Positions 7,451-13,895 of a DNA stretch of 13,895 nucleotides are shown here, one piece after another. The notes under the pieces were generated by a model that saw nothing but the letters and a program-made list of their open reading frames with translations, searched no databases and was not told the origin of the DNA. The stretch's first letter is position 1. Every line of letters begins with the position of its first letter. A program made the position numbers and the translations under genes. Source of the DNA: Peptococcaceae bacterium UBA2264 (GTDB lineage Bacteria; Bacillota; Desulfitobacteriia; Desulfitobacteriales; Desulfitobacteriaceae); contig DDXI01000089.1 in assembly GCA_002347475.1 (NCBI GenBank), forward strand, positions 1 through 13,895. The letters are read 5' to 3'.

Positions 7451-7479
7451 TGAACAGATAAGAGGGCTTTACCTGTTCA
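7451..7479 (-). other. Hairpin overlapping the rpoN stop codon
   Basis: On the minus strand TGAACAGGTAA and TTATCTGTTCA form an 11-bp stem (one G-U pair) with a 7-base loop. The TGA that starts the stem is the rpoN stop codon. The tail (AGAAACG) has no U-run, so it is not a classic intrinsic terminator in this direction; it could slow transcription or stabilise the 3' end. Confidence 0.4.
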
Positions 7480-8874
7480 ATATCTTTTACGCACTGTGGT
7501 AGTCGGAATCCTCAATTCATCGCGGTACTTGGCTACAGTCCTGCGGGAGATATCAATGCCTTTTTCTTTCAAAAGCAGGGAAATTTTTTGATCGGAATAA
7601 GGATTTTTGGGATCTTCGTTAGTAACAATTTCGCGCAGGATCTGCTTGATACTCTCAGTTGTTACACCCTGCTCCTTACCCAAACTATTGGCAAAGAAAA
7701 ATTTCAACTGAAAAACCCCCCGCGGGGTCTGAATATATTTATTGGAGGTAGCCCTGCTAACCGTAGATTCATGAACACCAACTTGTTCGGCGATATCTCT
7801 GAGAGTCAGCGGCTTCAGATATGTAATACCATGCCGCAGAAAAGAGGTCTGCTGCTGAACGATTTCCTTGGCTACCTTGTAAAGAGTCATTCTCCTTTGC
7901 TCAATGCTGCGGATCAGCCAGGCAGCTGAATTCAGTTTTTGTTCAACAAATTTTCTGGTTTCGGTCCCTTGTTCCTGACTAAGCGCCTTGCGGTAGGCAT
8001 CATTGATCCCTAAACGGGGCACAGTGGTATCATTGACCAGAATGATATATTCCCCTTCTATTTCTTCGACCACTACATCCGGAATAATCAAACGAACTTC
8101 ATCTGGGCCGGAAAATCGGCGGCCCGGCTTGGGATCAAGATTATTGCGGATCAAATCCCCCAGTTCCTGGATCCGGCATAAGGACACCTTCAAGGTCTGG
8201 GCAATTTTCTGCAAACGTCCGGCTGCCAGGTTCTCCAATTGACCGAGAAATTCCTTCATTTCCGCAGGGCAATCCGGGATCAGGGGAAGCTGCAGACGCA
8301 GACACTCTTCCAGAGAGCGTGCCCCAATGCCCAAAGGATCTAGTCCCTGAATTATAACCAGAGCTTGTTCAGCTTCTTCTATCGTCACATTCTGTTCCTG
8401 AGCAATTTCCTCCACAGAGATCGCCAGATAGCCATTATCATCAAGATTACCGACAATATATTCACATAAAGACAGAGCAATATCCGGGGGCTGGACATGA
8501 AGCTGCTCTAACAAATATTCCTGCAAAGTAGGTGCTGAGGTTATAAAGGGTTCTCCTTGCTGTCTGCTGACATGATCGGACCGTTCCTGCTGCAGAAACG
8601 GCCTTTCATCCCGATCCTGAAAATATTCCTGCCAGTCGAATTCCCATTTTTGCTCAGGATAAGCCTCCTCAGAAGCAGCCGGGGCCTCAGTTTCTTCTTT
8701 ATTGACCGGATTCTCCTCGGCAACTTCCAATAAAGGATTTTCTAATATTTGCTGGTCTACATATGAAGTTAATTCCAGTGCGGATAACTGCAAAATAGTA
8801 ATGGCCTGACGCAATTCCGGTGTCATGATCAACTTCTGAGTTTGCTCAAGACTAAGTCCATAACTTAACCGCAC
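7477..8874 (-). CDS. rpoN: RNA polymerase sigma-54 factor
   Basis: Directs RNA polymerase to -24/-12 promoters, which need an AAA+ activator to open. The 465-residue protein has the full architecture: N-terminal region I rich in Gln/Leu (GLSLEQTQKLIMTPELRQAI, then ILQLSALEL and ENPLLE), an acidic linker at about 55-110, the core-binding domain, a helix-turn-helix (VGVHESTVSRATSNKYIQTP) and the C-terminal RpoN box SRRTVAKYRDE at 443-453. The start is a GTG at 8874 with GGGGAGGA seven bases upstream; an ATG five bases before it is in another frame. It follows whiA by 53 bases and may be co-transcribed with it. The adjacency of rpoN to the glycolytic genes is a known Firmicute pattern, but here a transporter gene separates them. 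No activator gene is in the window. Confidence 0.97.
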   Translation of the reverse strand: MRLSYGLSLEQTQKLIMTPELRQAITILQLSALELTSYVDQQILENPLLEVAEENPVNKEETEAPAASEEAYPEQKWEFDWQEYFQDRDERPFLQQERSDHVSRQQGEPFITSAPTLQEYLLEQLHVQPPDIALSLCEYIVGNLDDNGYLAISVEEIAQEQNVTIEEAEQALVIIQGLDPLGIGARSLEECLRLQLPLIPDCPAEMKEFLGQLENLAAGRLQKIAQTLKVSLCRIQELGDLIRNNLDPKPGRRFSGPDEVRLIIPDVVVEEIEGEYIILVNDTTVPRLGINDAYRKALSQEQGTETRKFVEQKLNSAAWLIRSIEQRRMTLYKVAKEIVQQQTSFLRHGITYLKPLTLRDIAEQVGVHESTVSRATSNKYIQTPRGVFQLKFFFANSLGKEQGVTTESIKQILREIVTNEDPKNPYSDQKISLLLKEKGIDISRRTVAKYRDELRIPTTTVRKRY

Positions 8875-8927
8875 GTCATTTCCTCCCCAAATTCAGGTCT
8901 TGAAGTTAGCCAGACCATCCGGTTGCT

Positions 8928-9875
8928 TCAACCCTGATCTTTTTTCTGTGTTCTGATTTTTTCAGCAAGTTCATCAATTTTGCGCAAACGGTGATTGACC
9001 CCTGATTTTCCTACTTTGGGAGTCAGCATTTCCCCTAATTCCTTTAAACTGGCATCAGGAGATTCCATGCGAAGTTCAGCCATATCTCTCAAGGCAGGCG
9101 GCAGGGCGGTCAAGCCGATTGTTCCCGCTATCAGATTGATATTATCGATCTGCCGAACTGAGGCTACAACCGTTTTGTTCAGATTGGCCGTCTCACAATT
9201 AACCAGCCTGTTGACCTGATTGCGCACATCTTTAAAAACCCGGACATTTTCGAATTCCAACAAGGCATGGTGGGCCCCAATCAAGGCCAGAAACAAGACG
9301 ATGTGTTCACTTTCTTTAATATAGACAACATACCAGTTCTTGCGCTGACTGACTTTGGCCCGTAACTGAAACTTATTGAGCAGCTGGCATAAGGCTGCGG
9401 CATGCTGCGGATCGCTGCTGATAATTTCCAAATGATAAGCACCCTCAGGATTATTTATGGAACCCCCTGCCAAAAAGGCCCCCCGCAGATAAGCTTTTTG
9501 ATCACAGCGATGTCTGATCAATTCCTGAGCAATACCATGTTTTATTTTCTGCTGCTTGTTAAGCAGGCCCAGCCGCTGCAGATCAGCAGCAGTCAGAGGA
9601 TATATTTTGATCAGGTAAGAGTTGTTTTTGCGCAAGCGCATTTTCCGCCGGACCGCGATGTCAACCTGAAGTTCCAGAACATTTTTAGCCAAACGAAAGA
9701 TTTTACGGGCGACCGGAGCACTTTCAGTGGTTACATTCAAGACAAAGCGCTGATCGGCATAAATTTCCAGAGTCCCGTCCATCCGCACCAGAGCTGCTAA
9801 TTCAGCCAAATCACAACAGGACTTGACCTCGCTGAGCCTGGCCAGTTCTTCCTTGGTAATCCCGCTGAAAGACAT
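8928..9875 (-). CDS. whiA: WhiA, DNA-binding regulator of cell division/sporulation
   Basis: WhiA proteins combine a degenerate LAGLIDADG homing-endonuclease fold with a C-terminal helix-turn-helix; in actinomycetes they act with WhiB at sporulation septation and in Bacillus they affect division and chromosome segregation. The 315-residue frame shows the conserved LRGAFLAGGSINNPEGAYHLEI region at about 133-154 (split endonuclease-like motif), VNRLVNCETANLNKTV near 220-235 and the C-terminal DNA-binding part with SLKELGEMLTPKVGKSGVNHRLRKI. The ATG at 9875 has AAAGGAGG nine bases upstream, and this site overlaps the end of yvcK, so the two are very likely translated from one message. Lysine and arginine rich, as expected for DNA binding. 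Confidence 0.97.
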   Translation of the reverse strand: MSFSGITKEELARLSEVKSCCDLAELAALVRMDGTLEIYADQRFVLNVTTESAPVARKIFRLAKNVLELQVDIAVRRKMRLRKNNSYLIKIYPLTAADLQRLGLLNKQQKIKHGIAQELIRHRCDQKAYLRGAFLAGGSINNPEGAYHLEIISSDPQHAAALCQLLNKFQLRAKVSQRKNWYVVYIKESEHIVLFLALIGAHHALLEFENVRVFKDVRNQVNRLVNCETANLNKTVVASVRQIDNINLIAGTIGLTALPPALRDMAELRMESPDASLKELGEMLTPKVGKSGVNHRLRKIDELAEKIRTQKKDQG

Positions 9876-9891
9876 AAGCTCAGGCCTCCTT

Positions 9892-11262
9892 TCAGGATTC
9901 TCTTTTGATTTTGCGATGAAGCAAGTAAGTGTCTACCAGGGCAATTCTTTCCCGCATAGGCTTTAACCTGAAAAGCAACCTGATTATTTCCCTGGCCAGG
10001 CAGGCAGAATCATGCCGGACTTTGCCTTCTTCTGCAACAAGATCAGCTTCAAAACATCTGGCCCCCAAATTTTCGATTGTTCGGGGATCAGCTAAAACCT
10101 GAAAAGCTCCTTCCCCGGCATAAAGCTTAAGGGAAGCAACAGAAATCTCCTGTTTGTTGGCCAGGACAGCATCGACGAAGTTCGAACCGCAATGATCTAT
10201 AATTGCCCGCAAATGATCTGAAGCTGTAAAGCCGTCAGTTTCTCCTTTTTCAGTCATCACATTACAGACATACAGGCAAGGCACCTTGACATCCCGGATT
10301 TTCTCCCTCAACCCTTTAACCAGAAGATTGGGCATAACACTGGTATAGAGACTGCCGGGACCCAGCACAATCAGATCTGCTTCTTCTATCGCCTGTAATG
10401 CTTTGGGCAGAGGCTGACAATCCGCCGGTTCCAGGTAAACTCTCTTGATTTTACCCGGACTTGTCCGAATGGCGGTCTCTCCCTTGATGATTTGGCCATT
10501 ACTCTTATCGGCAACCAGAACTATCTGGGTCAGGGTGGAAGGATAAACATTGCCCCGCAGAGCAAAAACTTTACTCACTTGCTCTATACCCTTTTGAAAA
10601 TCGCCAAAAATATCGGTCAATCCTGCCAGGAGCAGATTGCCTAAACTATGGCCCTTGAGATTGCCTGATTCAAAACGATAAGAGAAGAGATCATCCATAA
10701 TGTTTTCCCGGTCGGCCAGAGCTACCAAACAGTTACGCACATCTCCAGGCGGTAAAATTCCCATTTCCTGCCGCAGCATGCCGGAACTGCCCCCATCATC
10801 AGCTACTGTAACTATAGCGGTCAGATTAAAAGTATATTCCTTCAACCCCCGCAGGAGGGCTGAAAGCCCTGTTCCGCCGCCAATTACTACTATTTTAGGC
10901 CCCCGGCGTAAATGACGCCGGGTATAGATGACATCAACAATGCGCCCTTCGATATCCGGCAACAGAACAGCGATTATGGACTGCAGCATTTTCTTGAAGC
11001 CGAAAATAATAGCAACAACACCTATGATGCTGATCACAATACCAACAGGCACAGCGGTACGAGCTGCATTACCGGTGATCCTGTAGACGATCTCCCTAAA
11101 CTGAAGTTCCAGATATCCCAGGGCAATCCCGTCATTCATAACAGCAAAACCGGTTGCTAATAGGAATATCCCCACAACCGCCAGGAAAAACCAGCGTTTG
11201 ATTCTCAGATTGGGATATAACCATTTCACAAACCACCAGGAACGAAGCCATTTATCATTCAT
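9892..11262 (-). CDS. yvcK: YvcK family protein with N-terminal membrane anchor
   Basis: YvcK (CofD-like Rossmann fold) binds UDP-GlcNAc in Bacillus and is needed for cell-wall homeostasis and growth on gluconeogenic carbon sources. Here residues from about 122 onward carry the family core: VVIGGGTGLSALLRGLK, VTVADDGGSSGMLR and GILPPGDVRNCLVALAD. Before this are two predicted transmembrane helices (about 24-42 and 70-89), which the roughly 317-residue Bacillus protein lacks, so this form should be anchored in the membrane with the core in the cytoplasm. The frame is open to 11310, but that start would overlap rapZ by 56 bases; the ATG at 11262 overlaps it by 8 bases and has AAAGGGAG ten bases upstream, giving 456 residues. 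Translational coupling to rapZ is likely. Confidence 0.95.
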   Translation of the reverse strand: MNDKWLRSWWFVKWLYPNLRIKRWFFLAVVGIFLLATGFAVMNDGIALGYLELQFREIVYRITGNAARTAVPVGIVISIIGVVAIIFGFKKMLQSIIAVLLPDIEGRIVDVIYTRRHLRRGPKIVVIGGGTGLSALLRGLKEYTFNLTAIVTVADDGGSSGMLRQEMGILPPGDVRNCLVALADRENIMDDLFSYRFESGNLKGHSLGNLLLAGLTDIFGDFQKGIEQVSKVFALRGNVYPSTLTQIVLVADKSNGQIIKGETAIRTSPGKIKRVYLEPADCQPLPKALQAIEEADLIVLGPGSLYTSVMPNLLVKGLREKIRDVKVPCLYVCNVMTEKGETDGFTASDHLRAIIDHCGSNFVDAVLANKQEISVASLKLYAGEGAFQVLADPRTIENLGARCFEADLVAEEGKVRHDSACLAREIIRLLFRLKPMRERIALVDTYLLHRKIKRES

Positions 11263-12166
11263 CAGGAATGTTCTCCCTTTCAGATTGCAGCAGGCGATTT
11301 CTGCCTTCATCCCTATGTTTTACATTAATGAGATAATTTTCATCTTGAATGTGAGTCCCCATCCGTTCAGCAATAGCTACGGAACGGTGCTGTCCGCCCG
11401 TACACCCTATTCCTATCACCAGATGGGATTTACCCTCTTTAAGATAATGGGGAAGAATAAAGCTTAACAAATCCAGATACTTCACCATGAATTCCTGGGT
11501 AACAGGATTTCCAAAAACATAATCCTGTACCGAAGGATCTTCACCGGTCAGCAGCCTCAGTTCATCCTTGTAAAAAGGATTGGGCAAAAAGCGCACATCT
11601 ATAACCAGGTCCGCATCCAGAGGAATCCCGTATTTGAAGCCGAAAGAGATAACCGATACTGTCATTCGGCCTATACCCTGCTTATGTCCAAATAATTCGG
11701 CAACCTGCTCCTTTAATTGCTGGGCTTTCAGATTGGAAGTGTCCACAATTTTGTGGGCCTGGCCGCGCAGCTCCTGCAGCTGCTGCCGTTCGGCCTGGAT
11801 ACCTTCTAAAATGTTGCCTTGCGGCGAAAGGGGATGACGCCGCCGCGATTCTTTATAACGACGGACCAATGTTTCATCAGAAGCTTCCAGAAATAATATT
11901 TCGTAAGGAAAACCCTCTTTTTTCAAATTGCTCAAAGCTTCGTTTAAAGTTGCAAAGAAAGCTCCTCCCCGCAAATCGCAAACAATGGCCACTCGGGATA
12001 TTTTGCCGTGCGACTGGGCGCATAATTCCGCGAATTTAACGATAAAGGCAGGAGGCAGATTATCCACACAGAAAAACCCCTGGTCTTCCAAACTCTGCAT
12101 AGCCAGGGTTCTGCCCGCTCCTGACATGCCTGTAATTACAATAAAGTGTACTCCCCTTTGTTCCAT
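11255..12166 (-). CDS. rapZ: RapZ/YvcJ family nucleotide-binding protein
   Basis: Family members bind and hydrolyse nucleotides; E. coli RapZ is an RNase adaptor for GlmZ/GlmS control, and Bacillus YvcJ is a GTP/ATP-binding protein whose gene, like this one, precedes yvcK. The 303-residue protein matches YvcJ closely: ITGMSGAG at the Walker A region, YFCVDNLPP-type segment (here FFCVDNLPPAF), a VCDLRGG Walker B-like segment, RYKESRRRHPL, VDTSNLK, VISFGFKYGIPLDADLVIDVRFLPNP and GIGCTGGQHRSVAIAE. Odd: the invariant Walker A lysine is Arg19 (AGA, 12110-12112), giving GMSGAGRT. The frame is open from a GTG at 12178, but the ATG at 12166 has AAAAGGTGG eight bases upstream. It is 47 bases past the solute-binding lipoprotein gene and overlaps yvcK by 8 bases. 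Confidence 0.96.
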   Translation of the reverse strand: MEQRGVHFIVITGMSGAGRTLAMQSLEDQGFFCVDNLPPAFIVKFAELCAQSHGKISRVAIVCDLRGGAFFATLNEALSNLKKEGFPYEILFLEASDETLVRRYKESRRRHPLSPQGNILEGIQAERQQLQELRGQAHKIVDTSNLKAQQLKEQVAELFGHKQGIGRMTVSVISFGFKYGIPLDADLVIDVRFLPNPFYKDELRLLTGEDPSVQDYVFGNPVTQEFMVKYLDLLSFILPHYLKEGKSHLVIGIGCTGGQHRSVAIAERMGTHIQDENYLINVKHRDEGRNRLLQSERENIPDE

Positions 12167-12174
12167 GCTCCTCA

Positions 12175-12183
12175 CCACCTTTT
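12175..12183 (-). promoter_or_regulatory. rapZ ribosome binding site
   Basis: AAAAGGTGG on the minus strand, eight bases before the ATG at 12166. The in-frame GTG codons at 12178 and 12175 fall inside this site and have no site of their own, which favours the ATG. Confidence 0.6.
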
Positions 12184-12213
12184 ATCCAGAACCCGATATT
12201 TTCCAGCACCCGT

Positions 12214-13413
12214 TCAGGAAGCAGCCAGCGCCTGCAAAGCCTCGTTCTGAGCCTGGGCAAGAGCTTCCTGGGGTGACATTCCGGCAAAAGCATCTTGCCA
12301 GGCTGCCTCCTGCAGAGAAAACAGTTTCTGTTCCAAGGCACTTCCTTCCACTACCCAGGCCTGTTTCAGAACTTGTTCGACCTGAGCTTCGATAGCCTGT
12401 TGCTTATCCCCGGAACTGTAGTAATGGGAATTGGCAGGGAAACGATTTCCGCCTTGGGCCACTGCCCCTTCCAACTGCGGCTCCAGCAAAGCTTGTTCCA
12501 CAGTCTGGATAACTGAATTCAATGGTTCTATGGTTTTAACAGCAGAATTAGCGACTCCCAAGGTTGGGCCACAGAGGGCCTGGCCCTCGCCTCCGAGCAA
12601 ATCTGACAAAGGCAAGCTATCCCAGGGAATATTCAATGCGGTCAAGTCCTGAGCCTGACTGGCCCAGGCAATTGTATAGCCGGTTTGGCCACTGGCAAAA
12701 TATTCCCAGGCCTCAGGATCTAATTCCAAAACACGGGCAGAGCGCCATCTGAGCAGTTGTTCCAAAAAAGCCAGATTATCTGCCTGATCCAGGACCGGTT
12801 TGCCGTTTGTCAATAATTGTCCTCCCTGGCCATTCCACCAGGTACTTAGTAAAGACATGTTAAGACCAGGCAGAACAAGCCGCCCGTTTCCTGCAAAAAC
12901 GCTGGTCAGATCTACCGGCAGCGGGACCTTGTCTTTATTGAAAAAAAGCAAAGGAACATCTATCAGCCAGGGCTGGGCGTACAATTGACCATTAAAGCGA
13001 AATTGGGCCAGAGCTGCCGGGAAAGCATCTGCTGCAGTCTCCACAACAGGTGCCAGAGCTCCCTGGGCATATAGCTGGAGCAGGATCTCCTTGGGTGCCA
13101 GAAATATTTCTGGCCCTTCCCCCCCTGCTTCAGCCTGATAGGCTTTTTTCACAAAATTTTCTTCCGGAACGTAAACCAGTCTCACGAGAATTGCCGGTTT
13201 ATTCTTACTGAAAGCTTGTAATTGCCCTTCCAAGGTCTCGGCCTCAGTTCCGCTCAGAGTATGCCAGACAGTAATAACCGCCGGAACTGCTTCCCTATCA
13301 TCACCATTAGAAGCATTATTTTGGCAGCCACCCAAAACCAGAGCAAGCAGCACCAATAGAAGTAACAGTTTTAACACGGACTTAGGGCAGGAACAGCCCG
13401 AATAATCTTTCAT
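12214..13413 (-). CDS. Extracellular solute-binding lipoprotein (family 1, sugar-type)
   Basis: A 399-residue lipoprotein. Residues 1-29 form a lipoprotein signal peptide: Lys12/Lys15, a run of leucines, then VLGGC with Cys30 as the lipidated residue. The mature part begins with an acidic linker and then VITVWHTLSGTEAETLEGQL, typical of family 1 periplasmic binding proteins (maltose/sn-glycerol-3-phosphate type), followed by PEIFLAPKE, the VPLLFFNKDKVPLP hinge-region segment and a C-terminal helical part. By family it would capture a sugar or similar solute outside the cell for an ABC importer, but no permease or ATPase gene is next to it. GGAGGT lies four bases before the ATG at 13413. It precedes rapZ by 47 bases and is probably co-transcribed. 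The ligand cannot be told from the sequence. Confidence 0.85.
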   Translation of the reverse strand: MKDYSGCSCPKSVLKLLLLLVLLALVLGGCQNNASNGDDREAVPAVITVWHTLSGTEAETLEGQLQAFSKNKPAILVRLVYVPEENFVKKAYQAEAGGEGPEIFLAPKEILLQLYAQGALAPVVETAADAFPAALAQFRFNGQLYAQPWLIDVPLLFFNKDKVPLPVDLTSVFAGNGRLVLPGLNMSLLSTWWNGQGGQLLTNGKPVLDQADNLAFLEQLLRWRSARVLELDPEAWEYFASGQTGYTIAWASQAQDLTALNIPWDSLPLSDLLGGEGQALCGPTLGVANSAVKTIEPLNSVIQTVEQALLEPQLEGAVAQGGNRFPANSHYYSSGDKQQAIEAQVEQVLKQAWVVEGSALEQKLFSLQEAAWQDAFAGMSPQEALAQAQNEALQALAAS

Positions 13414-13449
13414 CTGACCTCCATCTGGTAAAACATGATTTCTTTTGCT

Positions 13450-13491
13450 GATTAAAAGCTAATGCAGCCAACCCAAGCTGCCTGATCAGCT
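13450..13491 (-). terminator. Likely terminator after the right-end gene
   Basis: On the minus strand AGCTGA and TTAGCT (one G-U) close an outer stem, with GCAGC and GCTGC as an inner stem around an 8-base loop, followed at once by TTTTAAT. The structure overlaps the stop codon of the preceding gene. If it works, the solute-binding gene needs its own promoter, and I could not find a good one in the 36 bases that remain. Confidence 0.45.
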
Positions 13492-13895
13492 GTTAATCAG
13501 CGGGCAATACCAAACCTTGTTCTTGTTATAAAAGAAGAGAAAGCCAACCTGCTTGTTTTGAGGACTGCTCCTTGCCTTTTCTCTCTCCTGAGCTCGCTTT
13601 AATTCTTCAATCCCGAGGCAAGCATTCAACCCGGAAACAGAAAAATAAGCAATAGCCGTTGCTCTGGCCCATTGTTGTCTATCCATTGATTCAATTAGAG
13701 CAACTGTCCCTGGCCCCAAATCACAAGTAAACCTTTCACAAAGCAACTTTTTGAGTTCCCCCATAGAATGCTGCTGCGTTGCTTTCTCTGTTTTTCTCCC
13801 TGCAGCAACACTGCCGGCAGATCCTTTAGCGGCAGACAGGAGAAAATCCGGGACAAGGCCGGGTCTTTCCCAGCAATAATAATCAAAGCGCAAAT
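13486..13895 (-). CDS. Unrecognised protein, C-terminal part
   Basis: An open frame of about 135 codons that enters from the window edge and stops at 13486. A TTG at 13893 could be a start, but no ribosome binding site is visible because the window ends, so the gene is probably cut. The protein begins with an aromatic stretch (FDYYCWERPG), has a Lys/Gly/Ala linker, a middle region with two cysteines (LLCERFTCDLGPG), a mixed helical part ending in a charged helix (EELKRAQEREKARSS) and an aromatic C-terminus (VGFLFFYNKNKVWYCPL). No signal peptide, clear membrane helix or known motif is seen. It is followed by a likely terminator and then the lipoprotein gene. I do not recognise the family. Confidence 0.6.
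   Translation of the reverse strand, partial: LRFDYYCWERPGLVPDFLLSAAKGSAGSVAAGRKTEKATQQHSMGELKKLLCERFTCDLGPGTVALIESMDRQQWARATAIAYFSVSGLNACLGIEELKRAQEREKARSSPQNKQVGFLFFYNKNKVWYCPLINS

Noticed and set aside
1..13895. CRISPR arrays, tRNA/rRNA genes, insertion sequences, phage or defence genes
   Set aside because: No regularly spaced repeats, no tRNA-like cloverleaf, no transposase or integrase frames were seen; nearly all sequence is accounted for by minus-strand housekeeping genes.

Overview
The window is a gene-dense chromosomal segment in which every supported gene lies on the minus strand, so it reads from right to left. The gene set (RapZ/YvcJ, YvcK, WhiA, sigma-54, then pgk-tpiA-gpmI-eno-secG), the strong purine-rich Shine-Dalgarno sites, the extended -10 promoters and the Mn-dependent type of phosphoglycerate mutase point to a Firmicute, most likely a member of the Clostridia. 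No rRNA or other marker is present, so the genus cannot be named from the sequence.

Layout in transcription order. (1) 13893-13486: the C-terminal part of an unrecognised protein that runs off the window edge, followed by a likely terminator. (2) 13413-9892-8928: a lipoprotein of the extracellular solute-binding family with no transporter partner in the window, then rapZ, yvcK (overlapping rapZ by 8 nt) and whiA, the conserved cell-envelope/metabolism regulatory trio. (3) 8874-7477: rpoN, whose stop codon sits in an 11-bp hairpin. (4) 7347-5662: a Na/Pi-cotransporter family membrane protein with a C-terminal PhoU-like region. (5) 5462-467: the lower glycolysis genes pgk, tpiA, gpmI and eno, led by an extended -10 promoter at 5594-5602 and closed by a hairpin at 397-426. 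(6) 107-1: the start of secG, which has its own well-formed promoter at 223-251.

The four glycolytic enzymes catalyse consecutive or linked steps from triose phosphates to phosphoenolpyruvate, and all have their catalytic residues. The gap gene and the CggR repressor that often precede pgk in Firmicutes are absent; the Na/Pi transporter gene sits in that place. The upstream block links sugar-nucleotide/cell-wall control (YvcK), a RapZ-family nucleotide-binding protein and WhiA.

The window is mostly housekeeping and I do not see a clear undescribed system. The points most worth a second look are a Lys-to-Arg change in the RapZ Walker A motif, the orphan solute-binding lipoprotein placed before rapZ, the unrecognised terminal protein, an Asp-to-His change at a conserved position in enolase, and a set of small repeats and inverted repeats around the eno-secG junction and in the pgk leader.
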